A stretch of 64,000 bases of DNA from Anabaena subtropica FACHB-260 (GTDB lineage: Bacteria; Cyanobacteriota; Cyanobacteriia; Cyanobacteriales; Nostocaceae). The DNA is taken from assembly GCF_014697105.1 (NCBI RefSeq), contig NZ_JACJRF010000026.1:1-64000 (forward strand), read 5' to 3'. The number at the start of each line of letters is the position of its first letter. The stretch's first letter is position 1. Made by a program: the position numbers and the translations under genes. Of this stretch, positions 1 through 10,088 are shown one piece after another. The notes under the pieces were generated by a model. The model saw nothing but the letters and a program-made list of their open reading frames with translations, did not search any database and was not told the origin of the DNA.

Positions 1-16
1 TTAGATTGTTAGTTTA

Positions 17-628
17 TTATCTTAAACATCGTTGTATTCCAATGCCGAGGCTTTGCCCCCCTGAGAATATGGCGATCGCATAATTCATATTGTGATTCAG
101 CAACGCCAATTTTTTTAATACTTCATTAAATTTACTTTGATTTTTCTGTGCAGTAAATAATCGGTATGCAAACTCATCAACAGCTGATGTACGAACAGTA
201 GGAAATCCTATTTGCGTTATATAAACGCTACGAGTAGATTCAGAGCGTGAAAAGTAGGGGTTGAATGTACGCCGTGAAGGTAAAACCAAAAGCTTATTTA
301 AATCTATCTCTGACGGATTGGGATATCGTTCTGTTTCGCTTGAACCAGAAACTACACTGCGAAGCTCCTCTACTTTGTCAGTATGATCTGTGATACGAAT
401 TTTTACCATGTCTTCAGCTTTCCGATTTCGTCTTCCTTGCGTAAAACTGGGATTCGGATTTCGCTTTGCTAAAGCACGGAAGGCTTCAATTACTGTTGAC
501 TTTCCTACATTATTTGCACCAACCAAGATTGTAAGACCACTACCCAATCCCTGTCCGGCTTGAGCCAATTCGAGAGTTTGAAGCGTAGCGAATCCACGTA
601 GTCCGATTATTTCAAGTTTTTTTAGCAT
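17..628 (-). pseudogene. truncated AAA ATPase (SMC/OLD-type N-terminal part)
   Basis: The 203-aa product begins MLKKLEIIGLRGF and has a Walker A motif GANNVGKST near residue 35, the arrangement of RecF/OLD/AAA_21 ATPases, whose N-terminal strand pair precedes an early P-loop. The frame stops after about 200 residues with no Walker B, signature or nuclease part. Family members usually run to 350-600 residues. The other two frames also stop within about 25 bases, so the gene looks truncated or frameshifted rather than merely cut by the window. The ATG at 628 is preferred to an upstream TTG at 652. Function, if any, is unknown; complete relatives are often defence or repair ATPases. Confidence 0.5.
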
Positions 629-790
629 TTCTTTATTTTTAAGAATAAGCAAAATTATAAAAACTAGATAAACAATCTGTGAATAACTTTTGCTAACCTA
701 TCTTTTTTTCTACTTCAGTAAAAATTTAGATAAATGCTAAAAGCAAAGTATAATCGCGCCTCTTAGCTAAGTTATTAGGTTATGTAAAAC

Positions 791-990
791 CTATTCTATA
801 CCCTCAATTCGGTCTTCAACTTCTTGGTACAACTCGCGGAGGCGGTCTAAATTCTCCTCGCTAGTTTCCCAATAACCGCGACCATTCATTTCCAACAAAG
901 TTGAGACAATCTTGCGAAAAGAATGGGGATTTAGGTTTAGCAACCGTTTCTGCATTTCTTCATTTTCTTCTAAACCAGTGTCATAATTTG
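791..990 (-). pseudogene. duplicated 3'-end fragment of chlH
   Basis: The first about 170 bases (791-962) match the start of the chlH 3' end (1738-1909) with about 8 mismatches, roughly 95% identity. The fragment keeps the reading frame and stop codon and encodes about 63 C-terminal residues ([15 protein letters not shown] to the end DRIEGIE). Upstream of about 990 the match and the open frame are lost. It is a partial duplication with no start signal and probably not expressed as protein. It lies beyond the Uma2-family gene that follows chlH, so the two chlH ends flank that gene. Confidence 0.85.
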
Positions 991-1003
991 TTCATATTCT
1001 TCT

Positions 1004-1093
1004 TTATGGCTTTGTCAAGCAATTTGCAATTACTTCACCAGGATGTATTGGTCTGACTAATCTAGTATCAGTAATATTTTGCAAATTATTCAT
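1004..1093 (-). pseudogene. HigA-like antitoxin N-terminal remnant
   Basis: A 29-codon frame starts at ATG 1093 and contains the stretch LVRPIHPGEVIA, which resembles the N-terminus of HigA/XRE antitoxins (R-P-x-HPGE-x-(I/L)). It stops before any helix-turn-helix could form. It lies between the Uma2-family gene and the chlH fragment. I read it as the remnant of a toxin-antitoxin gene. The match is short, so this is tentative. Confidence 0.35.
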
Positions 1094-1107
1094 AATTGAA
1101 AAATCAA

Positions 1108-1683
1108 TTACCAAATCATCCCCAAATTCAAAACAAAACCATTTAAAACATCTTCACCCGATACTGTAACAGGAGATTCCAAAACCTCAACTTCCTTACC
1201 TTGTCTATAAATTTCTACTTGTCGGGATTTACGATTAATTAACAAACCTAAACGCACACCATTATCTAAATATTCTCTCATCTTTTCTTGAGTTGCTTTC
1301 AAGCTATCACTCGGCGAAAGTAACTCAATTACAAAATCAGGACAAATGGGGGGAAACTTTTCCTTTTCTTCATCTGTTAAAATATTCCATCTTTCTAACT
1401 TGATCCAAGCAGCATCAAGAGAACGGTCTGCACCATTAGGTAATTTAAAACAAGTAGAAGAATCAAAAGCAATGCCAGTCAAATCGGTATCTGACCAATT
1501 AAATAATTGTTGGTTTAGTCTCCCATTACGGTTTCCTGTTTCTCCCCCCGTGGGTGGCATGATAATTAATTCTCCCGTAGCAGTGCGTTCAAATTTTAAG
1601 TCACGGTTTGCTTGACATATCTGAAAAAATTGCTCATCTGTCAATTCCAACGCTGGTTTCAAATTTATTGTTAAAGCATTCAT
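1108..1683 (-). CDS. Uma2 family (DUF820) protein
   Basis: The 191-aa product has the layout of the Uma2/DUF820 PD-(D/E)XK-like family that is strongly expanded in cyanobacteria: an N-terminal LTDEQFFQICQANRDLKFE segment, a G-E-L-I-I-M-PPTGGE turn, a central ADRSLDAAWI stretch, then CPDFVIELLSPSDSL and a C-terminal strand with VEIYRQGKEVEVLESP. The D of CPDF and the E of VIEL are the usual putative active-site residues. The ATG at 1683 is preferred to one at 1731, because the longer form would run through the inverted repeat at 1710-1728. The biological role of the family is unsettled. Flanking chlH duplications suggest the gene arrived by a local rearrangement. Confidence 0.85.
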   Translation of the reverse strand: MNALTINLKPALELTDEQFFQICQANRDLKFERTATGELIIMPPTGGETGNRNGRLNQQLFNWSDTDLTGIAFDSSTCFKLPNGADRSLDAAWIKLERWNILTDEEKEKFPPICPDFVIELLSPSDSLKATQEKMREYLDNGVRLGLLINRKSRQVEIYRQGKEVEVLESPVTVSGEDVLNGFVLNLGMIW

Positions 1684-1709
1684 AAGGATATCTCTGATTA
1701 AAAGATTAA

Positions 1710-1728
1710 GGCAGGCGTAAAGCCTGCC
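1710..1728 (-). terminator. terminator hairpin after chlH
   Basis: A perfect 7-bp stem GGCAGGC/GCCTGCC with a 5-nt loop lies 10 bases past the chlH stop. On the minus strand it is followed by TTAATCTTTT. It fits a Rho-independent terminator for chlH and separates it from the Uma2-family gene. Confidence 0.6.
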
Positions 1729-1737
1729 CATGTAATC

Positions 1738-4700
1738 CTATTCTATGCCCTCGATTCGGTCTTCAACTTCTTGGTACAACTCGCGGAGGCGGTCTAAATT
1801 CTCCTCGCTAGTTTCCCAATAACCGCGACCATTCACTTCCAACAAAGTTGAGACAATCTTGCGGAAAGAATGGGGGTTGAGGTTCATCAACCGTTTCTGC
1901 ATTTCTTCATCTTTGATGAAGGTTTCGTTGGTGTCCTCGTAAATCCAGTTGTCCACTGCGCCGGCTGTTGCACTCCAACCTGTGGTATTCACCAACCGCT
2001 TGGAAAGTTCCCGTACACCTTCGTAACCGTGAGACAGCATACCTTCATACCACTTGGGATTTAACAGTTTGGTACGGGCATCTAAGCGCACTGTTTCGGA
2101 TAATGTGCGGACTTGGGCGTTAGCTGTGGTGGTGTCTGCAATGTATGATGATGGTTTTTTACCATCTCCACGCAGACTTGCTACTAGCTTGGTGGGGTCT
2201 GAGTCGAAGTAATGGGAAACGTCCGTCAAACTAATCTCGGAAGAATCCAGGTTTTGGAAGGTTGCATCAGCAGTTTTGAGAGTGCTTTCAAAAAGCTGCC
2301 GGGATTCGTCCATGATTCCGGGGTTATCGGAATTGAAGGAGAAGGATTTGCGTTTGAGGTACATTTCTTGTAACTCGGCTTCGCTGTCCCAAGTACTGTT
2401 TTCTACTGCCAAGTTGATGTTTGACGAGTAGGAACCGGAAGCGTTGGAGAAAACACGGGTTGCTGCTTGTCTGAGGTTAATTCCCATTTCCTCAGCTTGC
2501 TGCATGGCGTGTTTGCGGACAAAGTTCATTTCTAATGGTTCATCCGCTTCCGCCGCCATCTTCACCCCTTGGTCTAGCAGGTTCATCTGGTTGATGAACA
2601 AGTCGCGGAATACGCCAGAACAGTTGATGACTACGTCAATTCTGGGTCTTCCCAACTCTTCTAGGGGTATTAACTCCAACTTGTTCACCCGTCCCAAGGC
2701 ATCGGGAACCGGACGTACACCCACCATCCACATAATTTGGGCTAGGGATTCGCCGTAGGTTTTGATGTTATCGGTTCCCCAGAGGACACAGGCGATGGTT
2801 TCCGGCCATTTGCCATCGTTTTCGGCTTTGTTTCTTGCCAATAGTCGATCTACAACAATTTTGGCTGATTGGACGGCGGCGGCTGTGGGGATGGATTGGG
2901 GGTCTAGGGCGTGGATGTTCTTACCTGTGGGCAATACATCCGGGTTGCGGATGGGGTCGCCACCGGGGCCTGGTAGGACGTATTCGCCTTCTAAGCCTTG
3001 GAGTAATGCGCCGAGTTCGTTGTCTGCACAAACTTGTTGCAAGCAGAACTCTAAATACTCGAACAGGGGTTTTAAGGCTGAGGTGTCAACTTTGGGATAA
3101 CCTGCTTTGTGCAGAGATTCTACCCAAGGTTCTTTTTTGCCCATGTTAAAGAAATTCAACTTGGAAACCAGGGAAACCCTTCCTTCCGCGTTGGTTTGTT
3201 CTTCTACCAAGGCGCGGACTGCGGCGCGAGTTGCGAGGGTGATGTCTTGCAACAGTTGGACATCTTCTAGTATGCCTCTGTCGCTATTTTGGTAAATGTC
3301 GTCAATGTTGCGTCCTAAGCTGTTGGCAATAATGCGGGGTAAGCTGAGGATTTGCTCTTCTTCACGGTCTAAGCTGGCAATGTTTACCAGAGTAGCGATC
3401 GCTTCTTCTGCACTTGGGGGTTTACCAATGACGTGCAAACCACAAGGTAACAACCGCGATTCGATTTCCATTAACTTACGGTAGACGCTGCCGACTATAT
3501 TATCCCGTTCTTCCGGGGTCATATCTTTGGCATCGGTTTCGGGCAAGTTAATATCTCTATCCAAGTTGACGATGCGGCATTTATCCATGATCGTGTTGAC
3601 GATGGGGATACCGCGACCGCTATCTTTTAAGGTTTGATAAGAAGCAATTAACTCGCTGAGTTCTTTCAAACCTTTGTATAAACCAGCGTTTTCCGCAGGT
3701 GGTGTTAGGTAGGAAATCGTCTCGGCGTAACTCCGGCGTTTAGCGATGGTGGCTTCGCTGGGGTTGTTGGCTGCGTAATAGTACAGGTTGGGAATTGTGC
3801 CAATTAGATTATCGGGGTAACATTCGCCTGACATCCCCATTTGCTTACCAGGCATAAATTCCAAGGAACCATGTGTACCAAAGTGCAGTACAGCATCAGC
3901 GCCCCAAACTTGTTCTAGGTAAGTGTAGTAAGCAGCAAAACCGTGGTGAGGGCTGGCGGAACGTGAAAATAACAACCGCATGGGGTCGCCTTCGTAACCA
4001 AAGGTAGGCTGTACACCAATGAAGACGTTACCGAATTGCTTACCGTAAATTAACAGGTTTTGTCCGTCACTGTTGAGGTTTCCTGGTGGTGGCCCCCAGT
4101 TTTCTTCTAAGCGTTGGGAATAAGGTGTGAGTGCTTCATATTCTGGCACTGACATCTTATAAGCAATGTTGAGTTCTGGGCTGGCATACTGTGCTTGTGC
4201 GTCGTGGATGACTTGTTCCATCAACTCTTTAGCGTTTTCTGGCAAGTCTTGTACGTCGTAGCCGTTGTTTCTCAACGCCTGCATCACTTCGTAGATGGAA
4301 CCGAATACATCTAAGTATGCAGCCGTCCCTACGTTGCCTTTATCTGGTGGGAAGCTGAAAACGGTGATGGCAACTTTTTTGTTTAACTTGGGTTTGCGAC
4401 GCAGATTAGCCCACTTTAAAGCACGTTGGGCGACGGCGGCGATACGGTCTTGGAGAGCGATCGCTTTCCCTGTTGCCCCATCTCTACCCGATAATATAAT
4501 CGGCTCAATTGCCCCATCTAGTTCCGGAATGGCAATTTGCAACGCCACCTGAATCGGATGTAACCCTAAATCGCTATCTAACCACTCCTCGGTAGTTTGG
4601 AATACCAAAGGCAACGCCACCATATAGGGACGATTTAGGCGTTTGAGTGCATCAATTGCTTTGGGATGGTCTTGTCTTGCTGGTCCACCTACCAACGCAA

Positions 4701-5724
4701 AACCAGTTAAAGAGATGACTGCATCTACTAACGGGGTTTTGGTAGTTGGTTCGTAGAAGTAAGCATCCACAGGCTTGGAAAAATCCAATCCACCAGCAAA
4801 TACAGGTAATACTTTTGCCCCTAGTGCTTCCAACTCCTGCACCATTGCCACGTAATGGGCATCGTCACCAGTTACAAGGTGAGTACGTTGTAATACTAAC
4901 CCCACACAGGGAGCTAAGGGATCTTTTAAATCGCTGGATATATCCTTACGAGCTGTGTACCAGTTGAGGTATTCTCTGACATCCTCAAACATTGTCGGCG
5001 CTAAAGGATGCCAAATGCCCAAATCAGGGTACACCACTGGTGCTTCATAATCCAGGGATGCAGAACTTTGTTTTTCTACAGCTTTTAATACATATTTATC
5101 AGTCAGCATCAGCAAGAAGTTTTCCAGGTTTTCTGGTGAACCTCCCAGCCAATACTGGAAACTGAGCATAAAATTGCGAGCGTCCTGTGCCTTTTCCACT
5201 GGTAAATACTTCAGCACTTGCGGTAAAGTTCGCAACAGCTTCAGCATTCCATCTTGAAAGCCAGCACCGGATTTTTCCTTGCGTTTCCGCATGAATTGAG
5301 CGATCGCACTCTTGGACTGTCCCAATTGTGCCAGGGAAAAGCTGCCCATTTTGTTGAGCCGCATTACTTCTGGCATAGAAGGAAAGACGACGGCAACGTC
5401 CAAACTATCACGGTGCGGTTCTACTGCTGCAACTACTTTCTGTGCTAAGTCTTCGATGAAAATCAATGAAGCGATAAAAATATTGGCACTCTCGATCTCC
5501 CGCTTGAACTCTTCGTAGTTCTCTGGATCTCTCAGTTCCTCAATCAAATACCCACTGATTTCAATCGCCAGGTTGGGATTGTTCGAGTTAATCGTGCGAA
5601 CTGCTTGCGACAATGCACTCTGGTACTGGGACTCAAGCACGACATAGACCACCTTAATTAAATTACGTCCGCGCAGGTTATCAGGCGAAATGTGTCTAAT
5701 GGTGGACTTGACGTGGGTGAACAT
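1738..5724 (-). CDS. chlH: magnesium chelatase subunit H
   Basis: ChlH (1328 aa) is the large porphyrin-binding subunit of Mg-protoporphyrin IX chelatase and acts with the ChlI/ChlD AAA+ motor in the first chlorophyll-specific step. The length matches cyanobacterial ChlH, and the protein starts [12 protein letters not shown]. Recognisable blocks are the N-terminal [18 protein letters not shown] and the CobN-like core with [20 protein letters not shown]. The C-terminal end contains [14 protein letters not shown] and NGRGYW. The start at 5724 is preceded by AGAGGA. Its 3' end is partly duplicated at 791-990. The activator gene gun4 is also in this window, near 53 kb. Confidence 0.97.
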   Translation of the reverse strand: MFTHVKSTIRHISPDNLRGRNLIKVVYVVLESQYQSALSQAVRTINSNNPNLAIEISGYLIEELRDPENYEEFKREIESANIFIASLIFIEDLAQKVVAAVEPHRDSLDVAVVFPSMPEVMRLNKMGSFSLAQLGQSKSAIAQFMRKRKEKSGAGFQDGMLKLLRTLPQVLKYLPVEKAQDARNFMLSFQYWLGGSPENLENFLLMLTDKYVLKAVEKQSSASLDYEAPVVYPDLGIWHPLAPTMFEDVREYLNWYTARKDISSDLKDPLAPCVGLVLQRTHLVTGDDAHYVAMVQELEALGAKVLPVFAGGLDFSKPVDAYFYEPTTKTPLVDAVISLTGFALVGGPARQDHPKAIDALKRLNRPYMVALPLVFQTTEEWLDSDLGLHPIQVALQIAIPELDGAIEPIILSGRDGATGKAIALQDRIAAVAQRALKWANLRRKPKLNKKVAITVFSFPPDKGNVGTAAYLDVFGSIYEVMQALRNNGYDVQDLPENAKELMEQVIHDAQAQYASPELNIAYKMSVPEYEALTPYSQRLEENWGPPPGNLNSDGQNLLIYGKQFGNVFIGVQPTFGYEGDPMRLLFSRSASPHHGFAAYYTYLEQVWGADAVLHFGTHGSLEFMPGKQMGMSGECYPDNLIGTIPNLYYYAANNPSEATIAKRRSYAETISYLTPPAENAGLYKGLKELSELIASYQTLKDSGRGIPIVNTIMDKCRIVNLDRDINLPETDAKDMTPEERDNIVGSVYRKLMEIESRLLPCGLHVIGKPPSAEEAIATLVNIASLDREEEQILSLPRIIANSLGRNIDDIYQNSDRGILEDVQLLQDITLATRAAVRALVEEQTNAEGRVSLVSKLNFFNMGKKEPWVESLHKAGYPKVDTSALKPLFEYLEFCLQQVCADNELGALLQGLEGEYVLPGPGGDPIRNPDVLPTGKNIHALDPQSIPTAAAVQSAKIVVDRLLARNKAENDGKWPETIACVLWGTDNIKTYGESLAQIMWMVGVRPVPDALGRVNKLELIPLEELGRPRIDVVINCSGVFRDLFINQMNLLDQGVKMAAEADEPLEMNFVRKHAMQQAEEMGINLRQAATRVFSNASGSYSSNINLAVENSTWDSEAELQEMYLKRKSFSFNSDNPGIMDESRQLFESTLKTADATFQNLDSSEISLTDVSHYFDSDPTKLVASLRGDGKKPSSYIADTTTANAQVRTLSETVRLDARTKLLNPKWYEGMLSHGYEGVRELSKRLVNTTGWSATAGAVDNWIYEDTNETFIKDEEMQKRLMNLNPHSFRKIVSTLLEVNGRGYWETSEENLDRLRELYQEVEDRIEGIE

Positions 5725-6177
5725 GCTTCCTCTGCTCCTTTGATGCGTGTTCTCTAGTGGATTTTCTTGGCGACTTATGCCGCCAAAGTTTAAAGATTTT
5801 GTTCGGCAATATCAGTTTTTTATCAGAAAAACCTTGCCCAATGGGCATTTTGTCCTCTAACTGACATAAATCGATATAAAAATCGCAAACTTTATTAACA
5901 AACATTAATAAATAATAAAAGTAAATGCTCACAATATGTAACAAAAACTTAATATTTGCTTATTGGTGATTGTAAATTGGGATTAAAGAGAAATTTTGAC
6001 TATAGAATTTGGTTGAGGGATTTTGGGTAAAACTTGGTGATGACTGTTCTGAAGTGAATATTTTCCTAGTTTTGTCCCCTTTTTCCAATGCTAGTAGCAA
6101 AGAAACAGCGATCGCGTAATCGCCGAGCATAGCTAATCGCCACCCTCAAAGCCAACTCTGTGTCTGGCAAAAAGCAC
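5725..6177. other. chlH upstream region
   Basis: About 450 bases of AT-rich sequence between chlH and the terminator of the HAD gene must hold the chlH promoter. I see a small inverted repeat TTGGCG/CGCCAA at about 5768-5787 in the leader and one HIP1 octamer near 6110. I found no convincing open frame, riboswitch or known regulator box. Confidence 0.4.
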
Positions 6178-6209
6178 AAAGAGACGTAGCAATAATGCTA
6201 CGTCTCTTT
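6178..6209 (-). terminator. terminator of the HAD phosphatase gene
   Basis: A perfect 12-bp stem (AAAGAGACGTAG/CTACGTCTCTTT) with an 8-nt loop lies 42 bases past the stop of the HAD gene. On the minus strand it is followed within a few bases by CTTTTTG. It fits a Rho-independent terminator. Confidence 0.65.
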
Positions 6210-6250
6210 GGTGGAATTACGAAAAAGCTTTCCATGATGAGTAGTCTATA

Positions 6251-7051
6251 CTACAGAATATAACTACATAACTCACAAAATCCTTCCCCTTCAGCCGCAG
6301 TGGTGACGTAGCTAGGTTGATGCTGCAACTGGTCAACATATTTCAACACATTTGCTACACCTACAGAAATCGGAAAATAACGCCGATCAAATAAACTTTC
6401 ATCATTAGGGCTATCACCAACCGTCAAAACCTGATTTGAGAAATAGTGAGGAAAATATTTTTGTAACACCTGTAATAGAGCGATCGCTTTTTCCTGCCCT
6501 TGTGGTTTGATATGACACTGGACATTGCTGTAAGTAAATCCCCAACCCATTTGTTGACAGAGATTACCCATAATTTGCAATTCATCGAGAGTTAAGCCAG
6601 CTACATCAAATGTCCAATCGGTGATACGGAAGCGATTATCGCCCGATTCTTGAATTTGAGGAAACTTAAGTTGTAATTCCTGAAAAACCACAGCCAATTT
6701 CTGTCTATGCTCAGTTAATTCGGCAATGGCTGTTAATAATACTGGATGCTCACTACCAGCAGGATAAAACAAACCCCCATTTTCTGCTATAGCTCCAGCG
6801 ACTGGCATTAAGCTACTAAGCCCACTCACCCAACCGGCTGAACGTCCGGTGACAATTAGTACTGTAATCCCCGCAGTCGTTAAATCTTCTAAGGCTTGCA
6901 ATAAAGCAGCAGAAAATTTTCCTTGCTTAGTCAACGTCCCATCCATATCTGTGGCAATGAGGCGAATATTGCTTAAGCCAGCAACAGCATCTTGAGAAAG
7001 TCTTTGCAGATTTGTCGGATGCCCAGCAGCGACATTTGGATTTATGTACAT
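6251..7051 (-). CDS. HAD-superfamily (Cof-type) phosphatase
   Basis: The 266-aa product has the four HAD motifs: DMDGTLT (motif I, nucleophile Asp), TGRS (motif II), a conserved Lys region IKPQGQEKA (motif III) and GDSPNDESLF (motif IV). The large cap between motifs II and III and the motif spacing match the Cof/sucrose-phosphatase/mannosyl-3-phosphoglycerate phosphatase branch. The substrate cannot be read from the sequence; a sugar or polyol phosphate is likely. A GTG at 7126 would add a hydrophobic N-terminus; the ATG at 7051 is chosen but neither start has a strong ribosome-binding site. It ends at a clear terminator. Confidence 0.85.
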   Translation of the reverse strand: MYINPNVAAGHPTNLQRLSQDAVAGLSNIRLIATDMDGTLTKQGKFSAALLQALEDLTTAGITVLIVTGRSAGWVSGLSSLMPVAGAIAENGGLFYPAGSEHPVLLTAIAELTEHRQKLAVVFQELQLKFPQIQESGDNRFRITDWTFDVAGLTLDELQIMGNLCQQMGWGFTYSNVQCHIKPQGQEKAIALLQVLQKYFPHYFSNQVLTVGDSPNDESLFDRRYFPISVGVANVLKYVDQLQHQPSYVTTAAEGEGFCELCSYIL

Positions 7052-7156
7052 ATGCGGTTGAAGAGAAGCTGTAAAAAATACCAATGATACAGCAATGTAC
7101 AAGCCAAAATTTGGGAATCCTAACACTAAGTAGTCAAATTTTTCTGTTTCCTTACT

Positions 7157-7957
7157 ATGGTAAATTCAATACTCCTAGCTCAATCCTCACCACCAAAGAC
7201 AAAAACAGGAATCCAGCAAAAACCAGCAACCGAATCTCAAGTCTCACCTGTTCTGCTTGCAACCTCTGGGGGATTACTTTTAGCGGTGATCGCTCTGGTG
7301 GTTTATGGTAGGCTCCAAATTAAGCAAATGGAGAAAACACTGAAGTTTGAAAAATTCCGTGCTAAAGAGCTAGAGAAAAAATTTAAACTCGCTCTCGAAA
7401 CAATCCGCAAAATGGAAACGAATCCCGACCTGGTGAACTCGCGGGACTTTAACCTCGATTATCTGCGGATGCGGATGTCAGAGGAAGTATTTCATTTTGC
7501 AATTCTCAATCAAGTGAAAATTAGGATTAAAGACAAAATATCTCAAGCTTTGCGTCCCAATCAATCGCAGCAAGGGACTGTGGGTATCGCCAATAGTGCT
7601 GGGCGACAGGTTGATGAAATCTTTGATGTCGAGTATGAAACTGGTACTCCCCCAAACACAGCTAAACGAGTACTATTTCGGATTCAAATTCGCTTAATGA
7701 AGTTACCGACACAGGCAACTTCTACCACTATTAGCCAAATTATCGACTGTATTGAAACTTATCTCAGCCCAATGGATGATGAAGATACATGGCAACCAAC
7801 TATTCAAGGTCGGATTGCTCATATGCACTGGGATCAGAAGGCTAAACCAACGCCTCTATTGGTGTTAGAGCAATCTAATGATGGTGTCAATGTAACTTTC
7901 CGTACAAGTCGCCAAGCAAATGTCTCAACACCACAGAAGCAGTCTGGGGTTAAATAA
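7157..7957 (+). CDS. conserved cyanobacterial single-pass membrane protein
   Basis: The 266-aa product has a short Ser/Thr/Pro-rich N-terminus and one transmembrane helix at about residues 32-50 (PVLLATSGGLLLAVIALVVY). A charged coiled-coil-like stretch (about 55-90, KFEKFRAKELEKKFKLALETI) follows. The C-terminal soluble region has FRIQIRLMKLP and TYLSPMDDEDTWQPT. The position fits a thylakoid or plasma membrane protein with a cytoplasmic C-terminus. I do not recognise the family. It is transcribed divergently from the HAD gene and convergently to devA. Confidence 0.75.
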   Translation: MVNSILLAQSSPPKTKTGIQQKPATESQVSPVLLATSGGLLLAVIALVVYGRLQIKQMEKTLKFEKFRAKELEKKFKLALETIRKMETNPDLVNSRDFNLDYLRMRMSEEVFHFAILNQVKIRIKDKISQALRPNQSQQGTVGIANSAGRQVDEIFDVEYETGTPPNTAKRVLFRIQIRLMKLPTQATSTTISQIIDCIETYLSPMDDEDTWQPTIQGRIAHMHWDQKAKPTPLLVLEQSNDGVNVTFRTSRQANVSTPQKQSGVK

Positions 7958-7984
7958 ATTCAAAATTCCTTAATTAGTCAGAAC

Positions 7985-8719
7985 TTATGGTGTTTCGCTC
8001 CAAGCACCGGAATCGTAACTAACGATCGCTGTTTGGGAATCACGAGCTAATATACCATCTTCCATTTCGACGATGCGATCGGCTATGTCGAGAATGCGGT
8101 TGTCGTGAGTGACTAACAAAATGGAAGTACCTTGGTCTTTAGCGAGACGCTGCATGATTTCCACTACATCCCGTCCTGATTGTTTATCCAAGGCGGCGGT
8201 TGGTTCGTCGGCTAGTACTAAGGGCGGATTATTCACTAGGGCGCGGGCGATCGCTACTCTTTGTTTTTGTCCACCAGAAAGATTGTCTGGGTAGTAATCA
8301 ACGCGGTTGTCTAAACCTACGGCTTTCAGCATGGCTTCGGATTTGGCGATCGCTTCTTCTTGAGAGATATGCTCGTTTAGTTCCACCGCCATCTGCACAT
8401 TTTGCCTTGCAGTTAAAAAACCCAACAAGTTATGAGCTTGAAAAATATAACCAATACTGCGGCGAATCTGCACTAGTTTACTTTGACTAGAGCCTGACAA
8501 CTCAACACCTAAAAATTGCAGATTTCCCTCTTGGACTGACCGCAACCCACCAATTAAGCTTAGTAATGTAGTCTTACCTGAACCTGATGGCCCGGTCATA
8601 ATCACAATTTCGCCGGGATAAATTTCTAGGTTAATGTCAAATAAAATCTGCTTTTTGAGTGCGCCTTTACCATAGTAATGGTTGAGGCTTTTAATGGCAA
8701 TTACAGCTTCTTGTCTCAT
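7985..8719 (-). CDS. devA: DevA-type ABC transporter ATPase
   Basis: DevA (244 aa) is the nucleotide-binding subunit of DevBCA, an ATP-driven exporter required for laying down the heterocyst glycolipid layer in Anabaena. Visible motifs are Walker A GPSGSGKTT (about 43-51), signature LSGGQKQR, Walker B LVLADEP and the switch HD in LLVTHDNR. It belongs to the LolD/MacB-type group. It is the last gene of devB-devC-devA. Nostoc genomes hold several devBCA-like sets, but the adjacent pcyA gene is the arrangement I recall for the classic dev locus. Confidence 0.9.
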   Translation of the reverse strand: MRQEAVIAIKSLNHYYGKGALKKQILFDINLEIYPGEIVIMTGPSGSGKTTLLSLIGGLRSVQEGNLQFLGVELSGSSQSKLVQIRRSIGYIFQAHNLLGFLTARQNVQMAVELNEHISQEEAIAKSEAMLKAVGLDNRVDYYPDNLSGGQKQRVAIARALVNNPPLVLADEPTAALDKQSGRDVVEIMQRLAKDQGTSILLVTHDNRILDIADRIVEMEDGILARDSQTAIVSYDSGAWSETP

Positions 8720-8890
8720 GATATTTAGGGTTGTTAGGAGTGAATAGTTCCGAGACGGAACTGTAGTGCCGGGAACAATTCAAAATTCAAAATTATTTTA
8801 TTTGCAATACATAAATAGGAACTTTTTCTTTCTAATATGATAAATCTTGATATTAAATTATCAATGATAATTAACATTGAATTTATAATT

Positions 8891-10048
8891 TTAGAAAATA
8901 TCTGCTGGGTCAGCAGAACGTAATTTGCGCACAGCAATTGAGCCAGAAACAAAACACATAATTATTGTGAGAATCAGCACTGTGATAGCGCGATCGTAAC
9001 TCATAAAAACTGGCAATAATGTAGCTTGTCTAGCGATTTGATACAGAACCATCGCAAAAACCCATCCAGGTAAATAACCCAAGCAAGCTAATAAAAATGC
9101 TTCTTGTAAAATTACCGTTAATAGATACCTTTGGGTATATCCTATTGCCTTTAAAGTGGCATATTCAGATAAATGGTCAGCAACTTCTGTATAGAGAATT
9201 TGATATACAATCACAGTACCAACAATAAAACCCATGATTGTACCCAAACTAAAAATAAAGCCAATAGCTGTACTACTCGCCCAATAATTACGCTCAAAAT
9301 CAATAAATTCTTGTTTAGTCAATACATTAATATCTTCAGGTAAATAACTCCGTAATTCTTGAACAACAGTATTCACATTAGCCCCTGGCTTTAATCTAAT
9401 TAAGCCAATATCAATTAAACCCTGCTGACGGATAGGAAATAGCCGCAGAAAATTGACATCACTGGTAATTAAATTACCATCCGCTCCAAAAGATGCGCCT
9501 AATGTAAAAAGTCCCACAACATTTACTCGTCTGCCACGTACTTCTGCGGAAATATTTTTACCCTGATCAAAATCCGTAGCAATAGTTCCGTATTCTGGTC
9601 TAGAAGAACGGTCGAATAAAACAGCATCTGGTAGTTTGATTTTATCTAAATTTTCTGGAACTCCTTGCAAGTTAAATATGTTGGTTTCTGGATTAATGCC
9701 AAAAACTAAAATACTCCGAGTCACCCCAGTATCAGGATTTTTCCAAATAGAATAATCCAAATATATAGGATGCACAGATTGTACTGAGGGTAACTCCAAA
9801 GCTCTATACAAGCGCCGTTGTGAAAAAGTTTTCATGGCGAGTACGGCGTTAGATTGTTTATTAATTAAAACAATATCGCCTTGCAAACTTGTATGTAAGC
9901 GAACATTACTGTAGTAAAGAGCATCGCGGAAACCGATTTGCATAAACATGAGAATATCAGCAAAGCCGATTCCCGCGAGAGCAATAGCAAGGCGAGTTTT
10001 TTCTCGCGTTAACTGTAGCCAAGACAGAGGTATTTTTTTACGATTCAT
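8891..10048 (-). CDS. devC: DevC-type ABC transporter permease
   Basis: DevC (385 aa) is the FtsX/MacB-like membrane subunit of the heterocyst glycolipid exporter. One transmembrane helix lies near the N-terminus (about 21-39, IALAGIGFADILMFMQIGF), followed by a large periplasmic domain. Three helices follow in the C-terminal 140 residues, containing the permease signature EYATLKAIGY. The start is ATG 10048. It lies 40 bases after devB; 171 bases separate it from devA. Confidence 0.92.
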   Translation of the reverse strand: MNRKKIPLSWLQLTREKTRLAIALAGIGFADILMFMQIGFRDALYYSNVRLHTSLQGDIVLINKQSNAVLAMKTFSQRRLYRALELPSVQSVHPIYLDYSIWKNPDTGVTRSILVFGINPETNIFNLQGVPENLDKIKLPDAVLFDRSSRPEYGTIATDFDQGKNISAEVRGRRVNVVGLFTLGASFGADGNLITSDVNFLRLFPIRQQGLIDIGLIRLKPGANVNTVVQELRSYLPEDINVLTKQEFIDFERNYWASSTAIGFIFSLGTIMGFIVGTVIVYQILYTEVADHLSEYATLKAIGYTQRYLLTVILQEAFLLACLGYLPGWVFAMVLYQIARQATLLPVFMSYDRAITVLILTIIMCFVSGSIAVRKLRSADPADIF

Positions 10049-10088
10049 TCCCGTAATTATTTATATTTACTAATCAATGAAGAATTGA

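Noticed and set aside
5696-5944. Minus-strand open frame of 82 codons upstream of chlH
   Set aside because: It overlaps the chlH start in another frame, has an unlikely composition and no ribosome-binding site; it is probably chance in AT-rich leader DNA.
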